NCBI RefSeq assembly: GCF_028471945.1
Contig: NZ_CP110128.1
Location: 1,290,501-1,354,500, forward strand
Direction: 5' to 3'
From: Pseudomonas sp. WJP1
Lineage (GTDB): Bacteria > Pseudomonadota > Gammaproteobacteria > Pseudomonadales > Pseudomonadaceae
Length of the DNA stretch: 64,000 bases
Below the pieces are notes generated by a model. The model saw only the letters and a program-made list of their open reading frames with translations, had not been told where the DNA came from and did no database searches. A program made the position numbers and the translations under genes. Positions 17,825-27,028 of this stretch are shown here, piece after piece. Position 1 is the first letter of the stretch; each line of letters opens with the position of its first letter.

Positions 17825-18852
17825 GGCAGCGTCTCGACGCTCTCGGCCTCGGCCGTCGAGGCCTCCTCATCGTCACCGTACTCGGTGCGAAAGCCCTGGG
17901 CATCGAGGCCTTGTTCACGCAGGTGGCGCACCAATACCGCGACGGAACCGTGGGTGACCATCACCCGTTCAGCGCCAGTCTGCTCGATGGCCCAGAGCAA
18001 ACCCGGCCAGTCAGCGTGATCGGACAACACGAAACCACGATCCACGCCGCGTCGCCGGCGGGCTCCGCGCAAGCGCATCCAGCCACTGGCGAAACCGTCG
18101 CTGTAGTCACCGAAGCGGCGCATCCAGGAACTGCCACCGGCCGAAGGTGGCGCGATCACCAGCGCCTTGCGCAGGATCGCATCGCTTTTCTTGAAATCAC
18201 CGGCGTAGAGCGTCGGTGGCAGCTCTATCCCGGCCTCACGATAGACACGGTTCAGCGGTTCGACCGCGCCATGGGCCAGGATCGGGCCGAGGCTGGCATC
18301 GATGCCGTGGAGAATGCGCTGGGCTTTGCCGAACGAATAGCAGAACAGCACGCTGGCTTTCTCTTGCGCCGCATTGGCCTGCCACCACTGGTTGATCTCG
18401 GCAAAGACCTGCGCCTGCGGCTGCCAGCGGTAGATCGGCAGGCCGAATGTCGACTCGGTGATGAAGGTGTGACAGCGGACGGGCTCGAAAGGGGCGCAGG
18501 TGCCATCGGGTTCGATCTTGTAGTCCCCTGACGCCACCCAGACTTCCCCGCCATATTCCAGGCGCACCTGGGCCGAGCCGAGGACGTGGCCGGCGGGGTG
18601 GAAGCTCAGGGTGACGCCGTGATGCACCAGCCGCTCGCCATACGCCAGGGTTTGCAGGTTGATGTCCTGGCCCAGTCGCGCACGCAGAATCCCTTCGCCG
18701 GGCGCCGCCGCCAGGTAATGCTGGTTGCCGCTACGGGCGTGGTCGCCATGGGCGTGGGTGATGACCGAGCGCTCGACTGGCCGCCATGGATCAATGTAGA
18801 AATCGCCGGCAGGGCAGTACAAGCCTTCGGGGCGCGCGATGACAAGGTCCAC
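17821..18852 (-). CDS. Ligase-associated DNA exonuclease (metallo-beta-lactamase fold)
   Basis: A 343-residue MBL-fold protein related to mRNA 3'-end processing/SNM1-type nucleases. The metal motif HAHGDHARSG lies near residues 33-42, then PAGHVLGSAQ (~93-102) and a GDYK segment; a later FVLSDHADWPGL (~265-275) is a beta-CASP-like motif. An acidic tail (DDEEASTAEAESVE) ends the protein. It is coupled by overlap to the ATP ligase downstream. Members of this family occur with ATP ligase, Lhr-type helicase and PdeM. Confidence 0.92.
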   Translation of the reverse strand: MDLVIARPEGLYCPAGDFYIDPWRPVERSVITHAHGDHARSGNQHYLAAAPGEGILRARLGQDINLQTLAYGERLVHHGVTLSFHPAGHVLGSAQVRLEYGGEVWVASGDYKIEPDGTCAPFEPVRCHTFITESTFGLPIYRWQPQAQVFAEINQWWQANAAQEKASVLFCYSFGKAQRILHGIDASLGPILAHGAVEPLNRVYREAGIELPPTLYAGDFKKSDAILRKALVIAPPSAGGSSWMRRFGDYSDGFASGWMRLRGARRRRGVDRGFVLSDHADWPGLLWAIEQTGAERVMVTHGSVAVLVRHLREQGLDAQGFRTEYGDDEEASTAEAESVETLP

Positions 18853-18935
18853 GTTGTTATCCGGGTGGAGGGGCTTGTTAGCTAGGAGGCTGGCGCGGGG
18901 GGAGAAGTTCTATCGGAGTTCAATGGGGAAACGAC

Positions 18936-19025
18936 TGTGGGAGCGAGCCTGCTCGCGAAAGCGGTGTGTCAGTCAGCATGGATGTTGACTGACAGGGCCT
19001 CTTCGCGAGCAGGCTCGCTCCCACA
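18936..19025. repeat. REP pair (BIME-like)
   Basis: Two facing copies of TGTGGGAGCGAGCCTGCTCGCG flank a ~40-base middle that is itself partly symmetric (GTCAGTCA..TGACTGAC). It lies in the 191-base gap between the exonuclease start and the end of quiP. Confidence 0.85.
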
Positions 19026-19043
19026 TTGGTTCAGTGTCGCTGG

Positions 19044-21494
19044 TTATTTTCCAGGCGTCAGGGTCAAGCGCTTGGTTCCATACACCCTGTCAAAGTTCTC
19101 CGTCTGCATCGGCAAGCTCTGGTACTGCCCCTTCAGCCACGGTTCGATACCGTTGAGGTAGTTCGGGCTGGCCGGGTTGCCGGACTGGCCGGTGGCGATC
19201 TGGCCCATCAGCGGTTCGGGCTGGCCGAAGTCGACGATCAGGCGCATGGCCGGTACCCGCGTGGTGCTGAAGTCCTGGCCCACGGCGTACGCGGCCGTGT
19301 TGAGGGTGGTGTGGTCGCCGCCGGCCGGCTGCGGACCGCGCACGGTCTGGCCACTGGCGTTCTTCCACTCATAGCGATGAAGTTTGCCCCACTGCCAGGC
19401 TTTGTGATCGCCGCCCAACTGACTGTCGCCTGCGGTGATCGCTGCGGCCAGGCTGCGGGCGAGGATCGCCGGTTTGTCTTCCTTCTGCGCGGTGTGCACA
19501 TCATCCCAGAACGGACTGTCTTCACGCCCCAGCAAGTGATCGGCCTGCGCCGCGTAAGACAAGGCGCCATTGGCGATGAACGCTTGCCATGCCGGGCTGC
19601 CTTGCGGTCCCAGTTCATCGAGGAAAATCTGCCGAGTGCTTTCCTGAAGGAACAACTGGTAAATCGCTGCGTCGGCGGAGGTCGGGGCGAGCTTGCCGTC
19701 AAACGCCATCAAGCGGGTCAGGGCCTCGCGGGCCTTGCCACGATCTGCCACAGGCAAGGCCTCGATGGCCTGCTTGAGCGGCTGAGACATGCCCGCTGCT
19801 TCGAACATTTTCTTCAGTTTGGCGGCGAATGTCGTGGTCTGGTCGTATTGCATGGCGATCAGGCTACGGGTGTCGTGCTTGCCCACGCCAGCCAGCTCGG
19901 CCAGGCGCTCGCCACGTTCCGGTGCCGACCAGGAGTTGGACAGCTGCATGCCATAGCCATGGGGAATGACCCGCTGGTTGGCGGTGCCGAGCCAGCCCTG
20001 GGCCGGGTCCTGATCGTAGGGGTGCAGCATCGGGTCGGCGTAACCGTCCCAATCGTAGCGTCCTTCCCAGCCAGGCGAGGGCAGCAGGCCTTCGCCTTCG
20101 CGACGGTTCGGATAGCGGCCGGTGACTTGCCAGCCAATGTTGCTGGCATCGGCAAACACCAGGTTCAGGGCGATGGCGCGAATCTCGCGGCTGGCGTCCG
20201 AGGCTTTCTCGACGTTCTGCGCCCGGGATAAATCAAAGAAGGCGTCCAGGCTCTTGTCGTCGGTAAAGCTTGGTGTTTGCAAAGCCAAACCGAAACCGCT
20301 GCCCTGGGCCAGGCTTTGGGCACTGTTGAGCAGGGGGCCGTGGCGGGTTTCGAACACGGCTTCGCGTATTGGCCGCTGGCCTTTGACGAAGTAGGTTTCG
20401 TTGCGCACGATCACCGGCTGCCACTTGCCAGCGGTTTCGTAGGAGAGTCCGTTACCCTGGCGTTTGATTTTTTCCAGGAACAGGTCCTGGTTGTCGCCCA
20501 TGACGCTGGTCATGCTCCAGGCCACTTTGCCGTTGAACCCGCCCAGGATCATCGGCAAGCCGGCGACGGTCACGCCGGAAGCCTGATACTTCGGTGCGCG
20601 GATCTGCACGTAGCTAAACAGCGCGGGCACCCCCATCGGGCCATGGCTGTCGCTGGCCAGCAGGCTTTTACCGCTGCGGCTGCGTTGCGGGGCAATGGCC
20701 CAGTTGTTCGATGAGGTGGCGCCCAGCAGGTTCAGCTCGGACAACTGGCCGGTGGCCTTGCTGATGTCAGCCAGACCCGGAACCTGCCCGCGGAGGTTGA
20801 TGCCTTGCAGCTTTTCACTTTCGCCCAGCGGCAGTTTTTCATCCGGGGCGGAAGGGGTCAGCCACGGCAGCTTGTCGGTGGTGACGGTCTGGGCCAGCAC
20901 CAGCGAGGCAATTTCCTCGGGCAGGTTGGCTGACTGGCTGAAATTGAGCAGGCAGAAAATCAGCGCCGAATCTTCCGGCTTCCAGTATTCGGGCTTGTAC
21001 CCGGTGGCAACGAGGTCGGCAGGCAGCTTGTCGCGGTAGCGGAACAGATAGGCGTTGACCCCGCGGGCATAGACTTCGAAGAAGCGCTTGAGCCGCGGTG
21101 AAGAGGCCTTGTACAACTCGCCGGCGCTTTTCTTCAGGTTGACCGCGCGCATGTAGCGGTCAGCGTCCAACAGGTCCGCCCCCTGCATCTCGGCCAATCG
21201 ACCCTGGGCGAGCAATCGAAGGGTGACCATCTGCGTGATGCGGTCACTGGCGTGCACATAGCCCAGGGCAAACAGTGCGTCGTGGAAGGTGCTGCTTTCG
21301 ATCAACGGCATGCCCATGGCATTGCGTCGCACCGAAACGTTCTGCGCCAGGCCTTTGAGCGGCTGTACGCCGGAGGTGGGCGGGAGAGTGTCCTGGGTAT
21401 TGAAGCTCTGACAACCGGTCAGGCTCAAGGCACCCGCCACTGCTGCGGCAACGCCGAACCGGGGTAGAAAATGTGAAAGGGCTGGCGAGGCCAT
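19044..21494 (-). CDS. quiP: Acyl-homoserine lactone acylase (penicillin acylase family)
   Basis: An 816-residue Ntn-hydrolase precursor, cut by itself into alpha and beta chains. The N-terminus has a lipoprotein-like signal (LSLTGC, C at residue 28). The beta-chain nucleophile is the serine of SSNNWAIAP near residue 261, and [11 protein letters not shown] follows. Overall sequence features match QuiP of P. aeruginosa, which cleaves long-chain AHL quorum signals in the periplasm. Substrate range is inferred, since this family also includes acylases for antibiotics. Monocistronic; transcribed toward a REP pair. Confidence 0.87.
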   Translation of the reverse strand: MASPALSHFLPRFGVAAAVAGALSLTGCQSFNTQDTLPPTSGVQPLKGLAQNVSVRRNAMGMPLIESSTFHDALFALGYVHASDRITQMVTLRLLAQGRLAEMQGADLLDADRYMRAVNLKKSAGELYKASSPRLKRFFEVYARGVNAYLFRYRDKLPADLVATGYKPEYWKPEDSALIFCLLNFSQSANLPEEIASLVLAQTVTTDKLPWLTPSAPDEKLPLGESEKLQGINLRGQVPGLADISKATGQLSELNLLGATSSNNWAIAPQRSRSGKSLLASDSHGPMGVPALFSYVQIRAPKYQASGVTVAGLPMILGGFNGKVAWSMTSVMGDNQDLFLEKIKRQGNGLSYETAGKWQPVIVRNETYFVKGQRPIREAVFETRHGPLLNSAQSLAQGSGFGLALQTPSFTDDKSLDAFFDLSRAQNVEKASDASREIRAIALNLVFADASNIGWQVTGRYPNRREGEGLLPSPGWEGRYDWDGYADPMLHPYDQDPAQGWLGTANQRVIPHGYGMQLSNSWSAPERGERLAELAGVGKHDTRSLIAMQYDQTTTFAAKLKKMFEAAGMSQPLKQAIEALPVADRGKAREALTRLMAFDGKLAPTSADAAIYQLFLQESTRQIFLDELGPQGSPAWQAFIANGALSYAAQADHLLGREDSPFWDDVHTAQKEDKPAILARSLAAAITAGDSQLGGDHKAWQWGKLHRYEWKNASGQTVRGPQPAGGDHTTLNTAAYAVGQDFSTTRVPAMRLIVDFGQPEPLMGQIATGQSGNPASPNYLNGIEPWLKGQYQSLPMQTENFDRVYGTKRLTLTPGK

Positions 21495-21721
21495 GGCAAA
21501 GCTCCTGCGGGGTAAAGGCGGCGGCGCGCGATAAAGGCGCTACGTTAGTGAGCAGGAGGGGGCCACGCAAGCGGGACGCGGGGTTATTTCAAGAATCGGC
21601 CGGATGGCGCCATCCGTCGAGCCTGTTATTTCTGACAGTAGACAATAAAAGGTGCCGAAGGGACTCTGGTTTCCTGCTCACGCTGAATGGGCTCAGCGTG
21701 CCTGGTGAACGGGGTCTCTAC

Positions 21722-22381
21722 ATGAACCGCAAATGGCTGGTTGGTGTCGTGGCAATCTGCCTCGGTATCGGCGCACTGTTCTTTTCGGCGAAACAGGCGA
21801 CGGTCAAGCGCAGCCCCTATGCCTTGTTTGAGCCGCCCATGACGATTGAGCAAAAAGCCCTGGTGCAACGGCAAATCGACCGACAACTCATTTCAAAGTC
21901 CGGAGGGCATCAAGTCAGCGCTACCCAAGTGACTTACGACGAGGGTGCCGTCGTGCTGGCCTTCCCTGTGCCCGGCGACGCAGGACAGTCAGACCGCTCC
22001 TGTGACTATGGTTACATCTGTCTCTGGAGCGCTGCGGATTTTGCGGGCAGGAAGTTGTCATTGCTCAGTTCTGCGAAAAGCCAGCCCGTCAACCTGTCCG
22101 ACTACGGTATGAGCGCCGAGGTCTCCTCCTGGCAGCACAACAACAAGACCGGCTCGGTAAAGATCTTTGGCGTGGATGGCCCAGGCGCCCGGGGCAACAT
22201 GGTGATGAGCAATATCCGGGAGGTGATCCTGGGCAAGGGCTGTTGTCCGTTCAGTATTCCCGAGGATGCCCGTGTCATCGGCACCTGGACGGAGATCAAT
22301 GCACAGAGCCAACTGACCGAGAACAACGACCGGATCATGAGCATCGCGTTTGCGCCCATGTTCATGTTGTTTGCCCAGTAG
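21722..22381 (+). CDS. Secreted crystallin-like / peptidase-inhibitor I36-type protein
   Basis: A 219-residue product from ATG 21722; the frame is open upstream but a hydrophobic leader (WLVGVVAICLGIGALFFSA) directly after this ATG supports the start. Residues ~95-160 contain CDYGYICLWSAADFAGRKLSLL and SDYGMSAEVSSW, a pattern of the beta/gamma-crystallin or peptidase-inhibitor I36 fold, and GNMVMSNIREV follows. It may be membrane-anchored or secreted. No clear ribosome site is visible. It stands alone between divergent quiP and the chemoreceptor. Family assignment is moderate, function unknown. Confidence 0.65.
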   Translation: MNRKWLVGVVAICLGIGALFFSAKQATVKRSPYALFEPPMTIEQKALVQRQIDRQLISKSGGHQVSATQVTYDEGAVVLAFPVPGDAGQSDRSCDYGYICLWSAADFAGRKLSLLSSAKSQPVNLSDYGMSAEVSSWQHNNKTGSVKIFGVDGPGARGNMVMSNIREVILGKGCCPFSIPEDARVIGTWTEINAQSQLTENNDRIMSIAFAPMFMLFAQ

Positions 22382-22807
22382 AAGAGCCCGCTGGCGCCAG
22401 GCCCCGCTGAACCGATTTTGTCCTCAATACTGGCCGACTAGTGGCCTTGCAAGCCGGAGGCCGGTGGCTATGCTGACGTCTAACCAGCCATGCCGACCGT
22501 TATCGCCGTGTATGGTCCATCGAGCCAAGCTGCCAGAGTGCGCAACCCAAGGCACCGACACACTTGCACAGGAAGTTGTCCGGAAATGGAGTTCGCTTAT
22601 GAGCACGTTAGGGCTGGCCCGACCCCGGGCTATCAAGAGAAGGATGTCTTGATGAGAGTGTCGCGATAAGGACCCCCTCCGATCGAACATCACCTATCAC
22701 CTGATTGGTTCCTCCTCCTTGGAGGAACGCGTGTGCCTGTTCTGTTGAACGTAGTGGTGGATTTGAAAGACCAGCAACTTTCATAAACGCGCATAGGTGA
22801 TACGACC
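22382..22807. other. 426-base region without a convincing gene
   Basis: Open frames here are short and lack ribosome sites; the longest (~100 residues) overlaps the previous gene out of frame. The only structure I see is GTTCCTCC / GGAGGAAC, an 8-base inverted repeat at about 22707-22728 with a 5-base centre, some 80 bases before the chemoreceptor start. It has no T-run. The region must hold the chemoreceptor promoter, but I cannot place it. Confidence 0.5.
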
Positions 22808-24127
22808 ATGTTTAACTTGCATCACAAGGCTGACCTGCTGGAAATCGAACGTTTCAGCTGCGCGCTGACTGAAGCCAACGCCAAGCTGGCTGCTGTCAGC
22901 CGGTCCATGGCGATGATCGAATTCACCCCCGATGGCATCGTCCTCGAAGCCAACGAGAATTTTTGCAACGCCATGGGTTACAGCGCCGATGAAGTGCGCG
23001 GCAAACACCACCGGATATTCTGTGAAGAGGCGTTTTACCGCAGTGAAGAGTACGCCAAGTTGTGGCGTGATCTGGCCCGGGGCGAGCCGATCAGCGGAAC
23101 CTTCCTGCGCCTGAACAAGAGCGGCAAGGAGATCTGGCTCGAAGCCAGCTACATGCCGGTGTTCGGCCCCGACAGGCAGGTGCGCAGCGTGATCAAGGTG
23201 GCCACTGACATTTCCGCGCGGGTTCATCAGGAACACGAAAACCAAAGCAGGCTCGCCGCCCTTGGCCGCTCCATGGCGGTGATCGAGTTCACCCCCGAAG
23301 GCCGGGTGATCACGGCCAACGAAAACTTCCTGAAAACCACGCAGTACTCGCTCCATGAAATTGTCGGTCAGCATCACAGCCTGTTCTGTCATCGCGCCGA
23401 AGCGGAATCCCAGGGCTACAGGAATTTCTGGGCCTCACTGAACCGCGGCGAATATCACTCCCATCGTTTCGAGCGCAAGAACAAGCAGGGTCAGACGATC
23501 TTCCTGGAAGCCTCCTACAATCCGCTGTTCGACGCCAAGGGCCGCCTGTACAAAGTGGTCAAGTTCGCCAGCGACATCACCCAACAGATGACCACCCTGC
23601 AAACCGCGGCGGATTCGGCCCACAGCACTTCGGTGCAAAACGACGCCTGCGCGCGCAAGGGCTCCGAGGTGGTGCAGCAGACGGTGCAGATCATCCAGGA
23701 CATCTCCAGGGACTTGAACCAGGCGGCGCTGAGCATCGATGCGGTGAGTAAACAGTCCGACATCATCGGCACCATCGTCCAGACCATCCGCGGGATTGCC
23801 GATCAGACCAACTTGCTGGCGCTCAACGCCGCCATCGAAGCGGCCCGTGCCGGCGAGCATGGGCGAGGCTTTGCCGTGGTAGCCGATGAGGTGCGCAGCC
23901 TTGCCGCACGCACCAGCCAGGCCACCCTGGAAATTGTCGATGTGGTGCGCAAGAACCACGACCTGTCATTGAGTGCGGTGTCGAGCATGCAGTCGAGCCT
24001 GAGTCGAACCGGGCTGGGCGTGGAACTGGCGAACGAGGCGGGGGAGGTGATCCTGGAGATCCAGCAGGGGTCGCGCCATGTGGTGGATGCGATCAGCCAG
24101 TTCAACTCGACCTTGCAGTTGAACTGA
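22808..24127 (+). CDS. bdlA: Soluble double-PAS chemoreceptor, BdlA-like
   Basis: A 439-residue methyl-accepting chemotaxis protein without membrane segments. Two PAS domains in tandem (about residues 30-130 and 150-250) share the pattern [21 protein letters not shown] / [13 protein letters not shown] and [27 protein letters not shown]; the MCP signalling hairpin [24 protein letters not shown] follows. This layout is that of BdlA, the P. aeruginosa biofilm-dispersion regulator that is processed between the PAS domains. PAS2 may bind haem or another cofactor. Symbol by architecture; several paralogues with this layout exist in Pseudomonas. Confidence 0.82.
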   Translation: MFNLHHKADLLEIERFSCALTEANAKLAAVSRSMAMIEFTPDGIVLEANENFCNAMGYSADEVRGKHHRIFCEEAFYRSEEYAKLWRDLARGEPISGTFLRLNKSGKEIWLEASYMPVFGPDRQVRSVIKVATDISARVHQEHENQSRLAALGRSMAVIEFTPEGRVITANENFLKTTQYSLHEIVGQHHSLFCHRAEAESQGYRNFWASLNRGEYHSHRFERKNKQGQTIFLEASYNPLFDAKGRLYKVVKFASDITQQMTTLQTAADSAHSTSVQNDACARKGSEVVQQTVQIIQDISRDLNQAALSIDAVSKQSDIIGTIVQTIRGIADQTNLLALNAAIEAARAGEHGRGFAVVADEVRSLAARTSQATLEIVDVVRKNHDLSLSAVSSMQSSLSRTGLGVELANEAGEVILEIQQGSRHVVDAISQFNSTLQLN

Positions 24128-24154
24128 TCACCCACCTGATTTCGGATGTGTTCC

Positions 24155-24307
24155 TGTAGGAGCCAGGCTTGCCGGCGAAGGCGCCCTTGAACATTGCGCT
24201 GGTCTTTCGGACGCCTTCGCTTGTAGGAGCCAGGCTTGCCGGCGAAAGCGCCCTTGAACATTGCGCTCGTCTTTCGGACGCCTTCGCCGGCAAGCCGGGC
24301 TCCTACA
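24155..24307. repeat. Tandem plus inverted REP cluster
   Basis: A 67-base unit beginning TGTAGGAGCCAGGCTTGCCG occurs twice in direct orientation (from 24155 and from 24222, differing at only a few positions), followed by an inverted copy of its end (24281-24307, CTTCGCCGGCAAGCC..CTCCTACA). Located between convergent genes. Confidence 0.88.
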
Positions 24308-24329
24308 AAAAAAGAACATCAGCGCGTCG

Positions 24330-24890
24330 TTACAGCGAGGCGATGAGTTTGTCCACACCCACGATGCTGGTGTTTTCACCATTGCGCTGGTCTTTCTCGG
24401 TCGCTGCCACCTGCGTCTTGTCCAGCAGGCGCTGGGCTATTTCTTCGCCGATGGCCTGCTGTTTCTCCGGTGGCATCTGATCGATCTCCTCCTGGGTCAA
24501 GCCCATCTCTTGCAGGATCGCATCGCGCATGCGCTGTTCCGGGGTCTTGCTCATGTAGTCCTTGAATTCGGCCGTCGCCGAGCCATCGCCGATCCTGTCC
24601 TTGACGTCCTCAGGCAGCGGCGCGGAGGTTGCTTGCAGGCCTACGCGGGTCTTGGCGAACGCTTCATCGACGTTATCGCTGATGCGCGAGGCTTCGCTCA
24701 CCTGTTGCGTGGCCAGTTGTGTGGCGGATTCCTCGACCTGCGTGCTGGTTTGCGTGGTTTGCGCCTGCACGTTGTTTTGCAGGGCCTGCGTCATGACGCT
24801 TTGCAGGCCGGCGGCGGCTTCGGCGATCGGGTCTTCACCGGGGCGTTTGGGCAGCGGTGTTACCAAATTTAATTTTGCACTGACCAACAT
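24330..24890 (-). CDS. Conserved hypothetical protein
   Basis: A 186-residue product. I use ATG 24890 because the upstream in-frame part (MLIALHRQYLQGLLI) overlaps an AT-rich promoter-like stretch. No signal peptide. Residues ~30-90 are Q/T/A-rich and helical, likely coiled coil (TQALQNNVQAQTTQTSTQVEES...). Residues ~115-165 (FKDYMSKTPEQRMRDAILQEMGLTQEEIDQMPPEKQ) are a compact helical segment. I recognise no family. The T/Q/A-rich part is reminiscent of secreted or surface proteins, but this is inference only. Confidence 0.65.
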   Translation of the reverse strand: MLVSAKLNLVTPLPKRPGEDPIAEAAAGLQSVMTQALQNNVQAQTTQTSTQVEESATQLATQQVSEASRISDNVDEAFAKTRVGLQATSAPLPEDVKDRIGDGSATAEFKDYMSKTPEQRMRDAILQEMGLTQEEIDQMPPEKQQAIGEEIAQRLLDKTQVAATEKDQRNGENTSIVGVDKLIASL

Positions 24891-25062
24891 GATAAGCAGA
24901 CCTTGTAGGTATTGGCGGTGCAGTGCAATCAGCAAATAGTATGCCTATTTCGTAAATATCAACTAAGTCAACTGGTTAGGTTGTCTTTACCCAGCAGGAA
25001 GGGTGGGGGTGCGGTCAGAGCTTGCCGCCCGGCGGCAGTGCTCGACCGCTATCGAAAGTCGA

Positions 25063-25701
25063 TCAAGGCAGGCCATTGCAGCAGTGTTTGAGAAAACCCG
25101 GGTGTTGCGCCAGGCGTTTGAAATACTCGTCCACCGCCGAATAGTCTGGACGCTCCATGGGCGTCATAAGCCAGCGATTGACCGACAGGCCGATGACAAT
25201 GTCGGCCACGGTGAATTTTGCCCCAGCGACATAGGCTTGGGTGGTCGCGAGCTGATGTTCGAGGATCGCCATTTTCTGGTTCCAGCTGCGCACGCTGATG
25301 TCGATGCGATGTGCATCCTGGAATTCCGGATCCTTGCGCACCAGCGCCATGAACGCATAGCTCCACGACGAATTGAGATCGGTGGCTTGCCAATCCATCC
25401 ACTGTTCCACCCGCGCGCGGGCGGCCGGTTCGCTGGGCAACAGCTCAGTGTGGTGATGCTGGTGTTTTGCGCTCAGGTAGCGGCAGATGGTGTTGGACTC
25501 CCACAGCACACCGGCCTCATCGATGATCACCGGTACCTGCGCGTTGGGGTTGTACCGGAGAAACTCAGGGCTGTGGGTGGAGGCAAAACCGCTGCCCCAA
25601 TCCTCGCGTTCGTAGGAAAGGCCCAGTTCGTCGCAGGTCCACAGGACCTTTCTGACGTTGATCGACGAGGCTTTTCCCAGAATCTTCAGTGTGTGTTCCA
25701 T
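25063..25701 (-). CDS. Glutathione S-transferase family protein
   Basis: A 212-residue cytosolic GST. Start at ATG 25701 (MEHTLKILGKASSINVRKVLW); the open frame extends upstream by 11 codons without a ribosome site. Thioredoxin-fold N-terminal domain: GKASSINVRKVLW with a candidate catalytic serine, VPVIIDEAGVLWESNTICRYL (cis-Pro and glutathione gamma-glutamyl contact). All-helical C-terminal domain from ~85, with YVAGAKFTVADIVIG as the N-capping box. Substrate unknown. Confidence 0.9.
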   Translation of the reverse strand: MEHTLKILGKASSINVRKVLWTCDELGLSYEREDWGSGFASTHSPEFLRYNPNAQVPVIIDEAGVLWESNTICRYLSAKHQHHHTELLPSEPAARARVEQWMDWQATDLNSSWSYAFMALVRKDPEFQDAHRIDISVRSWNQKMAILEHQLATTQAYVAGAKFTVADIVIGLSVNRWLMTPMERPDYSAVDEYFKRLAQHPGFLKHCCNGLP

Positions 25702-25781
25702 GGAACGACTCCAACGAGAGTGGCGTATAGGCAAGTGTAGGAGCTAGCGCAGGCTACGATCTTTTGATCTTGATTTTAGCC

Positions 25782-26813
25782 TCAGGTGCTCTCGCGAACC
25801 TTCAACTCAAACCCCATGTCCTGCACCGGCTTGGCCACGGTATTACCGGCCATCAGTGTGAGCATCTGCTCCGCCGCGCGACGGCCGATGGCTTCGCGCG
25901 GGGTATTGATGCTGCTGAGGCGCGGGACCATGTGTTCCGACATCGGCAAATCGTTGAAGCCAAGAATCGCCACCTGTTCGGGGATCTTGATCGCGCAACG
26001 CATGGCCTCAAGCAAGGCGCCCTGGGCCAGGTCGTCGTTGCCGAAGAAGATCGCATCGACATCCGGGTGACTGGCCAGCAGTTGCAGGAACAGTTCGCCG
26101 CCCAGGCCGACGGACGAGGCGCGCGGGGTCAGCACCTCCAGGGCGGGGTCATAGAGGCCGGCTTTTTTCAGTGCCTTGCGGAAACCTTCACCGCGCAGCA
26201 GGGTGCGTTGGTCCAGCTGCGCGCCGATGTAGGCCAGGCGCTTGCGCCCACGCGAGAGCAAATGCTCGGCCGCCGTTTCGCCGGCCGCCAGTTGCGAAAA
26301 GCCGACGCAATTGAGCCCGGCAGCGCTGTCGAGCTCCATCATGTACACGCACGGGATGTTGCTGGCTTCGATCATCCGCCGCGAACTTTCGGTGCGGTCG
26401 AAACCGGTCAGCAGCAAGCCCCGGGGCTGATAGGCCATGTAGTTGCGCAGCAGGTTTTCTTCTTCGTCGCGCGAGTAATGGAAGTTGCCGATCAGCACTT
26501 CGAAGCCCTTGGGGCGCAGCACCTGATGAATGGCTTCCAGGGTGTCGATGAACAACAGGTTGGACAAGGACGGCACCAGCACCACCACCGAATGGCTCTG
26601 CGCCGAAGCCAGGGCACGGGCTGCAGGGTTGACCACGTAGTTGAGTTCCTGCGCGGCTTTCTGGACTTTTTCCACCAGTTCGGTGGCCACCGTGCTGACC
26701 CCGCGCAGGGCGCGGGAAGCGGTAATCGGGCTGACACCGGCCAGGCGTGCCACTTCGTTCAGGGTGGGGCGGCCAGTGGTGCGAGTATTTTTATCGTTTT
26801 TAGTTGGAGTCAT
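25782..26813 (-). CDS. gntR: Gluconate utilisation repressor, LacI family
   Basis: A 343-residue LacI/GalR-type regulator. The N-terminal helix-turn-helix is TLNEVARLAGVSPITASRALRGVSTV, with the hinge helix NPAARALASAQS near residues 60-70, then a periplasmic-binding-fold effector domain. Start at ATG 26813; an earlier in-frame ATG at 26831 lacks a ribosome site. It is divergent from gntK-gntP, and three copies of a TAGCGCT palindrome lie in the two intergenic gaps, so it is almost surely the gluconate/6-phosphogluconate-responsive repressor GntR, which also represses itself. Confidence 0.92.
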   Translation of the reverse strand: MTPTKNDKNTRTTGRPTLNEVARLAGVSPITASRALRGVSTVATELVEKVQKAAQELNYVVNPAARALASAQSHSVVVLVPSLSNLLFIDTLEAIHQVLRPKGFEVLIGNFHYSRDEEENLLRNYMAYQPRGLLLTGFDRTESSRRMIEASNIPCVYMMELDSAAGLNCVGFSQLAAGETAAEHLLSRGRKRLAYIGAQLDQRTLLRGEGFRKALKKAGLYDPALEVLTPRASSVGLGGELFLQLLASHPDVDAIFFGNDDLAQGALLEAMRCAIKIPEQVAILGFNDLPMSEHMVPRLSSINTPREAIGRRAAEQMLTLMAGNTVAKPVQDMGFELKVREST

Positions 26814-26841
26814 CGACGGCTTGCCAAACAAAATTCAAGGC

Positions 26842-26859
26842 ACTAAGGTAGCGCTGTCT
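26842..26859. promoter_or_regulatory. GntR operator 1 (near gntR)
   Basis: ACTAAGGTAGCGCTGTCT, 29 bases before the gntR start. It matches the operator form AC-N-AAG-N-TAGCGCT that I recall for Pseudomonas GntR at every fixed base. Its place fits autorepression. Confidence 0.75.
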
Positions 26860-26995
26860 CGATGCAGCTGCAAATGCGTGAGCGGGGGTTCGCCTGATCC
26901 TCGCTTTTTGGCGTTGGGAACACACATGCTGCAACCCACAAAATGACAAGAAAGGCGTCGGCAACTTCTGCTTTTGATCGAGTGTCATAGCTTTC

Positions 26996-27013
26996 AAAGG
27001 TAGCGCTGTCTGC
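26996..27013. promoter_or_regulatory. GntR operator 2 (upstream of gntK)
   Basis: AAAGGTAGCGCTGTCTGC ends 16 bases before the gntK start. It repeats the core of operator 1 (AAGGTAGCGCTGTCT) and shares TTTCAAAG on its left with operator 3. Confidence 0.75.
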
Positions 27014-27028
27014 GCGCTGAGGTGTTAC

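Noticed and set aside
16139..18852. Could the ATP ligase be an NHEJ LigD system
   Set aside because: No polymerase or phosphoesterase domain and no ku gene; the neighbours are those of the ligase-associated repair set.
22350..22652. Plus-strand open frame of ~100 codons after the crystallin-like gene
   Set aside because: Overlaps the previous gene out of frame, has no ribosome site and a Cys/Pro/Arg-rich translation.
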